Below are positions 27,877 to 38,700 of a DNA stretch of 64,000 nucleotides, one piece after another. The notes under the pieces were generated by a model. That model was not told the DNA's origin, searched no databases, and saw only the letters and a list, made by a program, of their open reading frames with translations. The stretch spans positions 1 to 64,000 of the forward strand of contig NZ_CP050856.1 in the NCBI RefSeq assembly GCF_000821185.2. The letters run 5' to 3'. Both the position numbers and the translations under genes were made by a program. The stretch is from Serratia symbiotica (GTDB taxonomy: Bacteria; Pseudomonadota; Gammaproteobacteria; Enterobacterales; Enterobacteriaceae). Numbering within the stretch: the first letter of the stretch is position 1; each line of letters opens with the position of its first letter.

Positions 27877-29596
27877 CGCTCTCTCCTTCAGCGCGAATAT
27901 GCCATTTGGCCAGCGCAAACTGCTGTTCCCAAAGTGACCGGTATGTGCTGTTCTGTTTCAGCAACATCTGATGTGTACCCTGCGCAACCAATTCGCCGTG
28001 CTCCATGACCAGTAACTGATCAGCCTGCTGCACGGCATACAGGCGATGGGCGATGCTTAACACGCTCATGGTGGGTCGTTCGCTGCGCAGGTCTCGGTAG
28101 AAGGCGGCTTCCGTCAGTGCGTCAGCAAAAGCGGTGGCCTCATCCAGGATGAGTATTGCGGTATTTGCCAGCAGTGCGCGGGCGATGGCGATGCGCTGTT
28201 GTTCGCCACCGGAGAGGGTTACACCACGCTCCCCTACCGGTGTTTGCAGTTGTTGCGGCAACAGGGCCACCCAACGTTCGGCCTGCGCCAGCCGCAATGC
28301 CTGCCACAATTGCGACTCACTGGCCTGAGGGTTGCCGATGCGCAGGTTATCTGCCAGCGTACCTTTAAATAAGAACACTTCTTGCGTCACTACGGCGATC
28401 ATGCTGGCGCGTTGCGCATCGCTGAAACGGGACAGATCTTGCCCGCCAAGCGTTATCAATCCGGATGAAGGGGCATGCAATCCCGCCAGCAAACTGGCGA
28501 GCGTCGATTTGCCAGAGCCTGATGTACCGACCATGGCATAGAACTGCCCAGCAGGCAGTTGCAGACGAATACCTTGTAGCACTGGCGTATTTTTGTAGCT
28601 GAATGAAACGGCATCGGCCTGCAAATCGTATTGGGTGGGCATGGCCACGAGCGTCTGTGGTGGCTTCTCGGCAAGCAGTGGCGCAATCCGGGCAACGCCG
28701 GCAAATATCTCGCGCAGCAATGTGCCTAAAAAGGTGATGCGCAGCAAGGGCTTGAGCAGCCCACTGCCCAACATTAATGTCAGCACTAATTGCGTGACGC
28801 TGAGCGAACCCTGTGCCACACGCCATAATCCGAACGGCAATAAGATGAATAGATTCGCGTTGAGTAATACGACAAATACCGACCAGGCAGGCACTGCCCG
28901 GCGGGTAAAGGATTCAACCAGTTGGTGATAGCGGTGCATACGTTGGTCAAGCAGACGAAAAGCCGTTACTGACTGTTGAAAAGCTTTCATGACAGGGATG
29001 CCGCGGACATACTCGACCATCGCGCTATCCAGCTCCGTAGAAGCCTGATGATAGGCCTCTGTGCGCGCTTGCATACCGCGCGAAAAGAGTTTCTGTGCGA
29101 TGATCGCCAGTGGTACGGTTGCCAGCGCCGCCAGTGCCATACCCCAGTCGATCCAGAAGAGAAACAACGCGGCAGCCAGCGGGCTAATCAGCGCTGCCAC
29201 CATATCGACGCTGTGGTGGGCGATAAACTGCTCCAGCCTTTCAACGTCATTCATGATGATATTGCGCACGCTGGCGTTGCTTCTGCCCGCTAATGCTGCG
29301 AGCGGGAGACGAGTGAGCGCCGTGGCTAACTTTAGTCGGGTGCGATAGAGCACATCAAATGCCGCCAGATGGCTAAAATAGCCTGCTAACGTCAGCAACA
29401 GATATTTTCCCAGCAGCGCGGCCAATAACACCAGCGCCAGCCGCAACAAATCGGTGTTGGGCTCGCTAGCCCGCCACAACAGGTAGTAAGGCACTAACTC
29501 CATCAGCACCGCAACAGCAACAATGCAATAGGCCCGCCAGAGCCGCTGCCGGGCATCAGATAACAACGCCCGCAACGTGGCGAATGGTGAGGTCAT
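27863..29596 (-). CDS. YbtP-like ABC transporter (permease-ATPase)
   Basis: A 577-residue half transporter, partner of the YbtQ-like protein. Six membrane helices (about 20-300) precede an ATPase with Walker A GTSGSGKST (about 358), signature LSGGEQQRIA, Walker B AILILDEAT and H-loop IAHRL. Both ATP sites of the predicted heterodimer look complete. Inferred task: uptake of the metal-loaded metallophore from the periplasm after passage through the FyuA-like receptor. The ATG overlaps the stop of the preceding gene (ATGA). Confidence 0.9.
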   Translation of the reverse strand: MTSPFATLRALLSDARQRLWRAYCIVAVAVLMELVPYYLLWRASEPNTDLLRLALVLLAALLGKYLLLTLAGYFSHLAAFDVLYRTRLKLATALTRLPLAALAGRSNASVRNIIMNDVERLEQFIAHHSVDMVAALISPLAAALFLFWIDWGMALAALATVPLAIIAQKLFSRGMQARTEAYHQASTELDSAMVEYVRGIPVMKAFQQSVTAFRLLDQRMHRYHQLVESFTRRAVPAWSVFVVLLNANLFILLPFGLWRVAQGSLSVTQLVLTLMLGSGLLKPLLRITFLGTLLREIFAGVARIAPLLAEKPPQTLVAMPTQYDLQADAVSFSYKNTPVLQGIRLQLPAGQFYAMVGTSGSGKSTLASLLAGLHAPSSGLITLGGQDLSRFSDAQRASMIAVVTQEVFLFKGTLADNLRIGNPQASESQLWQALRLAQAERWVALLPQQLQTPVGERGVTLSGGEQQRIAIARALLANTAILILDEATAFADALTEAAFYRDLRSERPTMSVLSIAHRLYAVQQADQLLVMEHGELVAQGTHQMLLKQNSTYRSLWEQQFALAKWHIRAEGESDVIV

Positions 29597-29997
29597 GGCT
29601 GCGCTGCTCCTAGCCAATGCTGCGCCTGTTGACGGGCTTCGAGTTCAGTAGCCACGACTCGGTAAGGATAGGGAATGGTGCTGGCGGTCAGGTAACGCAG
29701 CGCTTTACGCCACATGGAGCGCCGTTTTCCCTCATCCGGCTCAACGCGCACTGCCCCACGGCAGTAACGTTGTTGCTGGTCGCGAGTGCGTTTGCCCCAC
29801 GCCTTATATTCACGGAAAAAGTACGCCGAATCGGTAGGTAATTCCACCCCGCTGAAGATCAGTACGAACGGTTGCCGCTGATCGAGAACGGCCTGCAACG
29901 CCTGAATGTGAATGGATGTCTCCTCGGCGCTAACACGCTCTGGCATAACATAATGCACCAGCGGCCACTGGCTGGTATCAATTGCGGGTTGGTTCAC
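29593..29997 (-). CDS. Unknown 134-residue protein of the metallophore operon
   Basis: A soluble alpha/beta protein I cannot assign. It begins at a GTG with AAGGA 8 nt upstream and overlaps the end of the NRPS gene by 20 nt and the ABC gene by 4 nt, so it is translationally coupled on both sides. Notable parts are IHIQALQAVLDQRQPFVLIFSGVEL (about 25-50), which alternates helix and buried strand like a STAS-type fold, and a basic segment RRSMWRKALRYL. No catalytic motif, signal peptide or membrane helix. Conserved placement between synthesis and transport genes suggests a chaperone-like or tailoring role. Confidence 0.6.
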   Translation of the reverse strand: MNQPAIDTSQWPLVHYVMPERVSAEETSIHIQALQAVLDQRQPFVLIFSGVELPTDSAYFFREYKAWGKRTRDQQQRYCRGAVRVEPDEGKRRSMWRKALRYLTASTIPYPYRVVATELEARQQAQHWLGAAQP

Positions 29998-32900
29998 GGT
30001 CGGTATCCTTATCGGATGAAACAGGGAAAAGTTCTTGTAGCAGGTCGCTGCACTCAGGTCGGTGCAACAGCGTCCAGTGTGTGGCATCAGCGATGCGCTC
30101 AATCACCAGGCCTTGTGGAAACTGGACGTCAAGCCAGTTGAAATTATCGCCCCACTCCGCTGGGCGTTCAGCGGCAGCAATAACTCGTACATTGAGATCA
30201 TCAATGATTCGCTGAGGTGCGGTGCACATCGCCTGTACGTTGGCTTGAACGACGGCGATACGGCGTAACAGAGCGTCGTCATCGCCTTGAAGCTCGGCAG
30301 GCAGAACACTGCGCCATGCATGCAATCTTTGCGGCTTATCTAGATTGTCAAAATGAGGGATGTTCTGTTGTTGTCGCGGTGTGGCCAAGGATTGCCACAG
30401 CCCATATTCACTGGCTGCGAAGCAGGACATGGCTTGCGGTGGCAGGGGGTCGATCAGTGTCAGAGAGGCAATTAACTCACCTGCCTGCTGCAACTGCCAC
30501 GCCATTTCGATCACTACTGCGGTTCCCATCGACCAACCAGCCAAATGCCAGGGTGCCTTTATCCCGTTAACTCGCAAGGCCTGGAGTGCGCGATCCGCTT
30601 GTGCATGGATATCGTTAAGCGGTAACTCTTGTGACAGTAATCCCTGTGCCTGCACACCGATACACTGCACGTTTGGGAGACGAGCAGCGGTTCGTCCCCA
30701 GGCGTTGCTGTCACCATCACTGGCATGCAAGCAAATTAACTTCTCGGTTCCACCGCTGTTGAGCATCACTAAAGGATGGTGCAGTGATTGCAGGCAGAGG
30801 GCATCCAGTGCCTGCGCCATGTCGCTCAACTTGCTGTGAGAGAAAATCAGACCAATCGGGACTTTGAACCCGAATTGGCGACTCAAACTCGACGTCAGTT
30901 GAGTCGCGAGCAAACTATCTCCGCCACTGCGGAAGAAATCGTGGTTAGCACCCAGTTCGTCGATACCCAGCAAGGTCTGCCAGTGTTGAGCTAGCGTATT
31001 TTCAGCGGACGTTAGTGGGCGCTCGGCAAGGTACGCTTCAGATGCCACCTTGGGTGCAGGCCGTGGCAATGCGTCCAGGTCGCGTTTACCGTTAACACTG
31101 AGTGGAATGCGGGGTACAAATATCAACTGCTCTGGCAACATATAGTGCGGCAGCCGCTCGCGAAGTGCGCTGTGTAAACGCGCCGTGTCCGTCGCCATTT
31201 CAGGGCGCTGCACGATAAATACCTGTTGACCCGCAAACGCCAGCGGCATGTCTGGTTGCGGCCATTCCCCCACAGTCAGGAACCCATTGCGTCGAAACGC
31301 CTGCTGCCAGCTTTCGCGTGAAAGCAGTGGTGATGTTTGCTGGCTATGATCCTCTGCGGCTTGTTCGAGCACCGCCGCAGCCGTTACCCATTGCAACGCC
31401 TTATCTTGCGTGGCTTCCAGGACGATCAGTGCACCACCCGGTTTTAGCAACCGCCAGATATCACTTAACGTGGTGTCCAGATGATGGGCGTTGTGCAACA
31501 CATTCGCCGCCAGTACCGCATCGAACTGCGCAGGCTCCCAGTTTTGTAACGCGAGCGGTTGGTTAATGTCATACCGTCCGGTTCGCAAAGAGGAATAGGG
31601 CGCGAAGCGCTCCTCGGCGTAACGAGAGAACCATGGGCTGACATCGGTATGATAGTACTCTCCTGCACCCGCGCGATGAAAAGCCGGTAGGGTACTGGCG
31701 GTCAGGCCACCAATCCCGGCACCTATCTCCAATACCTGAGGTTTTTCGGCAGCCTCTACCACCTTCAACAGCAGCCCTGCAGCTATCTGACCAAGGTAAT
31801 CCGCCAGCTTATTACGTTGGTAGAGCGCCTCAGAAACCGCGCTCTCACCATCAGGAAACAGCAAGCTGTTCGCCAGGCGCGGTTCGTGCATGACTTCGAT
31901 CATGGTGTGTTGGCTGGTAAACAACCAATCGAGGAAGGTTTTCCCCTGGGCGTGCCAGTCGAGGCAGCGACTCAAACGGATTTTTCCATCATCAATGCGT
32001 TGCTCAATCGCCGCTAAAGCAGGTGCGTAATCTGTGGCAAACCAACGCTGACCGCGTAGCTCGGTCATCCCCTCTTCTTCCAGTATGCGGTGCCATCGTT
32101 CCAGCAAGCGGCCAAAGCAAGCTGCAATCCCCGCCTGCTGGCGTGCTTCCTCCAGTCGCCAGCCTGCCGGTGAAACAAAGGCTATTTCATGCAGCAGTTG
32201 CCAGATCATCAGCGGTGCCAGTGATTCACTTTCTGCCTGAAAAGCCGCAAGCGAGGCGATATCGGTGGCTGAAGGCAGTAACTGTGCGGCTTGTTCGCCA
32301 GCCTGCTGCCAACCGAATGTCTGGACGTTATTTATCTCCGGGTGGGGCACCACCCAAGCGAGTAACTGGTTTGCACCAGAATCTCGCGTCACGATATCCA
32401 CGGCTGCACTGCTGACGGCCAGTTGAGCCAGCAGCGTCTGTTCAATCTCGCTCAGCTCAATGCGGTAACCGTTCAGCTTAACTTGCCGGTCACGTCGACC
32501 GAGAAACGTTATGCAGCCTTGAGAATCGTAACGGGCTAAATCGCCAGTACGATACAGCCGCTGTTGATGTACTGCTGACCAAAAAAAGGCACTGTCGGTG
32601 CGAGCAGCATCGCGCCAGTAGCCCTGTGCCAGACCTGCACCCGCAATGCAAAGTTCTCCTGCAACGCCGGCTGGACGGTCGCGACCTTGTGCATCAAGAA
32701 CAAAGTAGCGTTGATTAGTCAGTGGATAGCCATAGGGCACTGCGGGGCAGCACGGATCACATTGGCTGGCATCAAAGATATTCGACCAGATAGCCGCCTC
32801 CGTTGCGCCACCCAAAGCAAGAATTTGTGCATGCGGCGCCACGGCTGGAATACGCTCAGCCAACTCACGTTTGAACCAGTCGCCAGAGAGCAAAATCGTT

Positions 32901-35431
32901 CGTAAGTGAGGCAGTGTCTCTGCTGCAACCTGCTCCAGCAACATTGCCATGAGTGCCGGCACTGAGTTCCATACGGTGACCTGATGCGCTTTCAGCTGCG
33001 TAAGCCAGGCGCTGGCGTCGCGCAGCGAGGTTGGATCGGGTAGTACCAGCGTGGCTCCGGCGCCCAATGTGGCAAACAGATCGAATATTGCCAGATCGAA
33101 GCTCAATGCAGACAATCCAAACACCCGATCTTTCGGGTTGAGTGCCAGGCGTTGGCTAAGGTCCGTTAAGGTGTTAGCAGTAGCCCGATGCTGCATCGCC
33201 ACCCCTTTTGGCGTCCCTGTTGATCCGGATGTGTAGATGATATAGGCCAGTTGTTCCAGCTCAGGGATGTGTGGTGCAGTTAGAGCAGCAGGCAAATCAG
33301 ACAAGGTTAAAATGGGCACTTCGCTTGTCAGCAAAGGATCATCACTCGTCAGGATAACGGCCCGTGCCTCAGCATTTTTTATCACCTCCTGCAGTCGGAC
33401 GCGTGGCCAGTCGATAGCGGCTGGCACCAGAATTGCGCCCGCCGCCATGACGCCCATCGCAGCAATAATTTGTTCGCGGCTTTTCGGCAGTGAAACTACC
33501 ACAGGTCGATTGCGTACGCCGTATGCGCCCAGTGCGGCAGCCATCTGAAGCGCCTGCTGCGCCAGTTCCCCATAGCTGAGGTTGCCGTTTGAGGTGATGA
33601 CAGCAATGGCATCGGGCTGTCGCTGCGCCTGCTTGAAGAAGCCCATATGCAACGGTTCAAGCTGAAGCGCCCGTTCGGTATTATTCACTTGTTGGCGCAT
33701 TGCGGTTTGGGGAGGTGTCAGCAGAGTGGTGATGGGTTGTTGCCAGTTCTCCGCATAGCAGAGCGCATCCAGGCATTGGCCATATGTTTCAAACATCTCA
33801 TCAATCATGCCCGCCGGGAACAGGTTATCAATCACAATCCAGTTATATTCCAGCGTGCCTTTTCGCACCATGACCTGATGGTCAAGCCACACCTGCGGCG
33901 TTGCCGTATAGAGCCATTCCGGCTCGCCGAGTAGGTCGGCGCCCTCCACCAGGCGATCAAGATCCATGCCCAGTAAACTGGTAAACACCACCGGCATCTG
34001 TGCGGTTTCACTCAGATTGTCGCGTTTAGCCTTTTCGCGCAGCAGATCGATCCCGCCAAAACTGCTGTGTGCCAAACGTTCGCGCAACGATTGCTGGATG
34101 AGATGTGCACGTTCGGCAAGTGACATCGGCTGGTGACAATCCATACTCAGTAGCAGCACGGCGGTAAAGTCACCCACCATTTCGGCCACATCGGGATGCC
34201 ATGGATGACGATTAAAATGAGTGAGATTAAGCGTGAATCGCCCGGATTCTGCCCAGCCGGTAAGCACTTCACTGAATACCGCCAGCAGCATGGCAGAAGG
34301 TGTGACGCCTGCCTGGGAGGCATGGTGCTTGAGCTGTTGCCATTGCGGAGCGCTGACACGGCGTTGCAGGCGGCGGAATACTGGCTGCTCCAGCTGGTCA
34401 GGCTGGCAGGCGAGCGGCAAATTGGGCGCGGCCGGGATTTCATCGAGCCGAGTCAGCCACCAATCACGATCGTCTCGCCAGCGTCGCGAACCTTTATCAC
34501 GCGCCTCTGCCCGTTGATAGTCGCGAAAAGTCCAGCTCAAGCTGGCCAACAGGCGATCTGGCTGATGGTAATTGCGCTCCAGTTCTGCCAGCACAATATG
34601 AAAACTTTGCACGTCAAAGGTAAGCAAATCGAGATCGAGATGGACACAAGTTTCACTGTCACTCAGGCGGGTGGCCTGTAAATCAAACAGTGGCCAATGG
34701 CTGGCGTCCAGCACCTGCGCGCTAAGTGCCTCGCGCTTTAGCAGCAATTTCTCCTGCTGTCTCTCGGGCGAATCGCCACGCCAGTCGCTCTCTGCGATAT
34801 GATACCAAGGCACCTGCGGCAGGATATATTGCAAACCGTCATCATTGACGCAGGCGCGCATCATTGCGTGACGTTTTATGACGTTGTTCCATGCGTGTTC
34901 GAAGCGAGTCAGGTCAAACTCGTGCAGTCGCCACTCAAAGCAAACGTGACAACTCACGCCGCCAAGGGCCAGCGTATGAGTACGACCGAGCCAGTATGCG
35001 TGTTGAATATCAGTGAGCGGGAACGGTTCGTTGTCGCGCACGTTGTTCCAGCACAGCCAGCTGTCCCCATTGTCATACAGCAGCCAGCCGCCGGGTTTCA
35101 GTACTTCGCACCATAATGCGGGATCGCTAGCGGAATTGGGCAAGATAATCCAGTCATAACCCGGCTGGCTGATTCGCTGACGTGACAACGCGTTGCGAAT
35201 ATCAACCTGCTGACAATCCGCCTGCGGTTCATGTTTGCGTAAGGCGATTTGTTCCAGACGAGAGCTCACCGCTCGGGTGTAGAGCGTGGCCCGCCGTTGC
35301 AGATGTTCCCTGATTTTGCAGGACGCTGGCAGGGTGCTGCTGTGCAGCAATAGCACGTTGCATTCACCCTGTTCTTGCTGACTATCGATCAGCGCCAGTA
35401 CCTGCTCATTCGCAACTCTTTCCCCATTCAT
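29978..35431 (-). CDS. PchF-like NRPS: Cy-A(MT)-PCP-TE
   Basis: A 1,817-residue synthetase with the order and size of PchF of pyochelin synthesis (1,809 residues). After an N-terminal 135 residues resembling the end of a methyltransferase come: Cy (about 135-570) with the heterocyclisation motif DLLTFDVQS; A (about 590-1,450) with YTSGSTGTPKG, GGATEAAIWSN and RTGDLARY; an embedded methyltransferase with an intact SAM motif LEIGAGIGG (about 1,237); PCP with GGDSL; TE with GWSMG (about 1,635). It should activate cysteine, cyclise it to a thiazoline or thiazolidine, methylate it and release the product. Yersiniabactin HMWP1 ends Cy-MT-PCP-TE without an A domain, so this terminal module is of the pyochelin kind. 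The ATG with GGGAG is used, five codons inside the longest frame. Confidence 0.92.
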   Translation of the reverse strand: MNGERVANEQVLALIDSQQEQGECNVLLLHSSTLPASCKIREHLQRRATLYTRAVSSRLEQIALRKHEPQADCQQVDIRNALSRQRISQPGYDWIILPNSASDPALWCEVLKPGGWLLYDNGDSWLCWNNVRDNEPFPLTDIQHAYWLGRTHTLALGGVSCHVCFEWRLHEFDLTRFEHAWNNVIKRHAMMRACVNDDGLQYILPQVPWYHIAESDWRGDSPERQQEKLLLKREALSAQVLDASHWPLFDLQATRLSDSETCVHLDLDLLTFDVQSFHIVLAELERNYHQPDRLLASLSWTFRDYQRAEARDKGSRRWRDDRDWWLTRLDEIPAAPNLPLACQPDQLEQPVFRRLQRRVSAPQWQQLKHHASQAGVTPSAMLLAVFSEVLTGWAESGRFTLNLTHFNRHPWHPDVAEMVGDFTAVLLLSMDCHQPMSLAERAHLIQQSLRERLAHSSFGGIDLLREKAKRDNLSETAQMPVVFTSLLGMDLDRLVEGADLLGEPEWLYTATPQVWLDHQVMVRKGTLEYNWIVIDNLFPAGMIDEMFETYGQCLDALCYAENWQQPITTLLTPPQTAMRQQVNNTERALQLEPLHMGFFKQAQRQPDAIAVITSNGNLSYGELAQQALQMAAALGAYGVRNRPVVVSLPKSREQIIAAMGVMAAGAILVPAAIDWPRVRLQEVIKNAEARAVILTSDDPLLTSEVPILTLSDLPAALTAPHIPELEQLAYIIYTSGSTGTPKGVAMQHRATANTLTDLSQRLALNPKDRVFGLSALSFDLAIFDLFATLGAGATLVLPDPTSLRDASAWLTQLKAHQVTVWNSVPALMAMLLEQVAAETLPHLRTILLSGDWFKRELAERIPAVAPHAQILALGGATEAAIWSNIFDASQCDPCCPAVPYGYPLTNQRYFVLDAQGRDRPAGVAGELCIAGAGLAQGYWRDAARTDSAFFWSAVHQQRLYRTGDLARYDSQGCITFLGRRDRQVKLNGYRIELSEIEQTLLAQLAVSSAAVDIVTRDSGANQLLAWVVPHPEINNVQTFGWQQAGEQAAQLLPSATDIASLAAFQAESESLAPLMIWQLLHEIAFVSPAGWRLEEARQQAGIAACFGRLLERWHRILEEEGMTELRGQRWFATDYAPALAAIEQRIDDGKIRLSRCLDWHAQGKTFLDWLFTSQHTMIEVMHEPRLANSLLFPDGESAVSEALYQRNKLADYLGQIAAGLLLKVVEAAEKPQVLEIGAGIGGLTASTLPAFHRAGAGEYYHTDVSPWFSRYAEERFAPYSSLRTGRYDINQPLALQNWEPAQFDAVLAANVLHNAHHLDTTLSDIWRLLKPGGALIVLEATQDKALQWVTAAAVLEQAAEDHSQQTSPLLSRESWQQAFRRNGFLTVGEWPQPDMPLAFAGQQVFIVQRPEMATDTARLHSALRERLPHYMLPEQLIFVPRIPLSVNGKRDLDALPRPAPKVASEAYLAERPLTSAENTLAQHWQTLLGIDELGANHDFFRSGGDSLLATQLTSSLSRQFGFKVPIGLIFSHSKLSDMAQALDALCLQSLHHPLVMLNSGGTEKLICLHASDGDSNAWGRTAARLPNVQCIGVQAQGLLSQELPLNDIHAQADRALQALRVNGIKAPWHLAGWSMGTAVVIEMAWQLQQAGELIASLTLIDPLPPQAMSCFAASEYGLWQSLATPRQQQNIPHFDNLDKPQRLHAWRSVLPAELQGDDDALLRRIAVVQANVQAMCTAPQRIIDDLNVRVIAAAERPAEWGDNFNWLDVQFPQGLVIERIADATHWTLLHRPECSDLLQELFPVSSDKDTDREPTRN

Positions 35432-35534
35432 AACGGCTCCCGCCATAAAAACGGATGTGAATTAACCGTTCACATCGCAAGGTTTTGATTAGGTTTATTT
35501 ATGCAAATTTCAAATTTAATTACTCATACTGTTG

Positions 35535-35553
35535 CAAATGATAATCATTATAT
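35535..35553. promoter_or_regulatory. Fur box
   Basis: AATGATAATCATTAT is a 15-bp perfect palindrome matching the core of the Fur consensus GATAATGATAATCATTATC. It predicts repression of both operons when iron is plentiful. Confidence 0.8.
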
Positions 35554-35589
35554 TTACGGTCGCAACTGAAATTACGGTCGCAACTGAAA
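35554..35589. repeat. Two exact tandem 18-bp repeats, likely AraC-type operator
   Basis: TTACGGTCGCAACTGAAA occurs twice head to tail with no spacer, immediately next to the Fur box. A period of 18 bp places both on nearly the same face of the helix, as for direct-repeat half-sites of AraC-family activators. The YbtA-like regulator of this locus is the obvious ligand. Confidence 0.75.
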
Positions 35590-35729
35590 ATTTGACTATA
35601 AATCACCATAATCCTTACTGTTATTGGGCTTTGCGGTCCATTTTAAAATCCATGCTATTTCAGGGTTGATTTGTTTGCTGGTGCGACGTGAGCGTGATTA
35701 TTAACAATCAATTAACGTTTGAGGTTAAA

Positions 35730-38700
35730 ATGGCTGAGCAACGCCAGATAAGCTATGGTTGGACCACGCTGACGGCAGCGATCGATCAGCATGCGCAGCA
35801 GACGCCGGACAGTCCTGCACTGCGTTTCCTTTCTCTCGATGGTCAGATGCAGACGCTGACTTTTTCCGAGGTAGCGGCCCAGGCGCAGGCGCTGGCCGCC
35901 AGATTGCAACAGCAGGCGCAAGCTGGCTCGATGGCTCTTATCCTCCATCCTTCCGGGCTTGATTACGTGGTCTCGCTACTGGCCTGCTTTTATGCAGGGA
36001 TCGTGGCCGTACCCGTCAACCTATCCGGCGCTGCCCGCGTTAAACGTGTGTTGGGCAAGCTGGAGGCGATTGCAAAAGATTGCCAGCCCCAACTCATCCT
36101 CACGGGTCGTGAGATTGCCAGAGATTCGGCCGAGTCTTTAAGGGCGTTTGCTGACCAGTTTCAGTTGCGCTGTTTGTTAACCGACGAGGCCGTTCCCAGC
36201 GAACAGGTGAACTTTGTACCGCCCATCCTCGACGGCAATACATTGGCTTTTTTGCAATACACCTCCGGCTCGACCGGGGAACCCAAAGGCGTTATCAATC
36301 GCCACAGCAACCTGCTCGCCAATCTGGATTTTCTGACCTGCCTGACTCTGCCGGATGAAGACTGTGTGGTGGCAAGTTGGTTACCTCTTTATCACGACAT
36401 GGGCCTGATTATGGGCATCCTGTCCCCACTGGTGTATGGCAACACCGCACTCTATTTACCGCCTGTGACCTTCGTGCAGGATCCGTTGCGTTGGCTGGAA
36501 TTGGCCAGCGAATATCGCGCGACTGTATTACCTTGCCCTAATTTTGCGTTACAGCGCTGCCTTGATGCCGCTGAACGCGAACCAGAGCGTCTGACACAAC
36601 TTGATCTCAGTGCGGTGAAGAGCCTGGTGCCTTCCGCTGAGCCGGTCTCAGCACAGCAAATGATGAATTTCTGGTGGTGCTTTGCCCGCTGCGGCCTGCG
36701 GCTGTCAGCTATGAAACCGTCCTATGGCCTGGCTGAGGCCACACTGATTGCTGCAGGAAACCGTGCGCCTGAACCCGTATTCCTGGATGTGGATCGTGAT
36801 GCGTTGCTGAATAATGAGGTGCTGATATCCAGCGCTCCAGCGCCGACTACCCGCCGCTATGTGGGTTGCGGTAATGATTTCGGAGAGGGGCAACTGCGCA
36901 TTGTTAATCCTGACGAAGCGCGCTTTTGCCGCCCCGATGAAGTGGGGGAAATTTGGCTGAGCGGTGCAGCAATAGCGCATGGCTACTGGCAACGAGAAGC
37001 GGAGACGCAACATACTTTTCATGCCACCGTGGCGGGTGATGAACATCACTGGCTGCGAACCGGCGACTTGGGTTTTGTACATCAGGAACAGTTGTTTATT
37101 ACCGGAAGGCTAAAAGATCTGATCATCATTCGCGGTGAATGCCATTACCCGAACGATTTGGAAACGACGGCGGTAGGGGCCCATCCGCTGGCCCTGAGTG
37201 ATGGCGCGGCGGCATTTGCTGTTCCCGCCGCCGAAAACGAAGATGAACAACTGGTGATCGTGCTGGAGTGCCAGCGTGCGAAGCAGGAAGAACTGTTGCA
37301 ATGTGTAGAACGGGTTCGTCAGCGCATTGCGGAGGAGCACCAACTCAACGCTTGGCAAATTATTCCTGTCCGTAAAGGCACGTTGTTGCGCACAACCAGT
37401 GGCAAGGTACGACGCAATGCGTTGCGCGAGGCGTGGCAGCAGGATCAACTGCATCGCCTGCTCGCAGAAACATCTGACATCCATCCTTCTACCGCCAGCC
37501 ACCAAAGTGGAATTGCGCGCTGGTTGGCACAGCAGGTGGCGGAGATCCTCGGCAACGTCGCCGCACGACATATTGATCCGCAGCGTTCATTGTTCAGCTA
37601 TGGCCTGGATTCTCTGGGGGCCACCACCCTGATAGCACGCATCCGCCAGCACTATGACGTCACTTTGCAGGAGAGCGATCTTTACGACTCACCTGGCACG
37701 GCGGCACTGGCATCGAGGATCGACGGAACGCTGTCACCTGAGGCAGAAACGGTAGCCGCGTCAGAGAAAAAAGCGGCAGATGAACCTGTAGCCATCATCG
37801 GTATGGCGTTTCGTTTGCCCGGTTCCGAAGGTGAAGAAGCACAGGATGATGACACCTTCTGGCAGTTGTTGTCGCAAGGCGCTTCGGCCATCCGCCCCAT
37901 GCCTATTGAACGTTTTCGCCGCAGTGAAAACATTCCCGGCTTTGGTGCTTACCTGAATAATCCCGCTGATTTTGATGCCAGCTTCTTCGGTTTATCGCCG
38001 CGCGAAGCGATCAATACCGATCCACAGCAACGCATGCTGCTGGAGGTAAGCTGGCATGCGCTGGAAGACGCGGGCTTGCGTCCTTCCGCCTTGCGCGGCG
38101 CGGATGTCGGCGTTTATGTCGGCATCGGTACGGGTGACTATTCGCATATACCGTTTATCACCGGTGAGAAGAGCCACCTTGATGCCTATTACGGCACCGG
38201 CAACTCCTTCGCCGCCGCCTGTGGTCGTCTCTCCTACTTTTACGGATGGGAAGGCCCTTCAGTGGCGGTCGATACGGCCTGTTCCTCTTCTCACAGTGCG
38301 TTGCACATGGCCTGTCAGGCGATACGACTGGGCGAGTGCGACATGGCGATGGCGGCCGGGGTTAAATTACAACTGCTGCCTGAAGTGGATGAGGTGCTGC
38401 ACAAAGCAGGGATGCTGGCAGCAGACGGCCACTGCAAAACCTTCGATGCGGCAGCCGATGGCTATGTCCGTGGCGAGGGCTGTGTCGCATTCCTACTAAA
38501 ACCGCTGTCACAGGCGTTGGCCGATGGCGATGAAATCCGTGCGGTGATCCGAGGAAGTCTGGTGCGACAGGATGGTGCCAGCAGCAGTCTCTCTGCCCCT
38601 AATGGTGAAGCGCAACGCCGTCTCCTGCAGCGGGTGTTAGCGCGCGCCAATCTTTCCCCTGATGACATCGACTATCTGGAGCTGCACGGTACCGGTACGC

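Larger units (their letters stand above)
35432..35729. promoter_or_regulatory. Divergent control region of the metallophore operons
   Basis: The 298 bp between the two divergent operons carry the Fur palindrome and the tandem 18-bp repeats listed separately, and must contain both promoters. This mirrors yersiniabactin regulation, in which Fur represses and the AraC-type YbtA activates from repeats upstream of the promoters. Confidence 0.75.

Noticed and set aside
35688..35729. The upstream GTG as start of the megasynthase
   Set aside because: No ribosome site before it, whereas the ATG at 35730 has GAGG at good distance.
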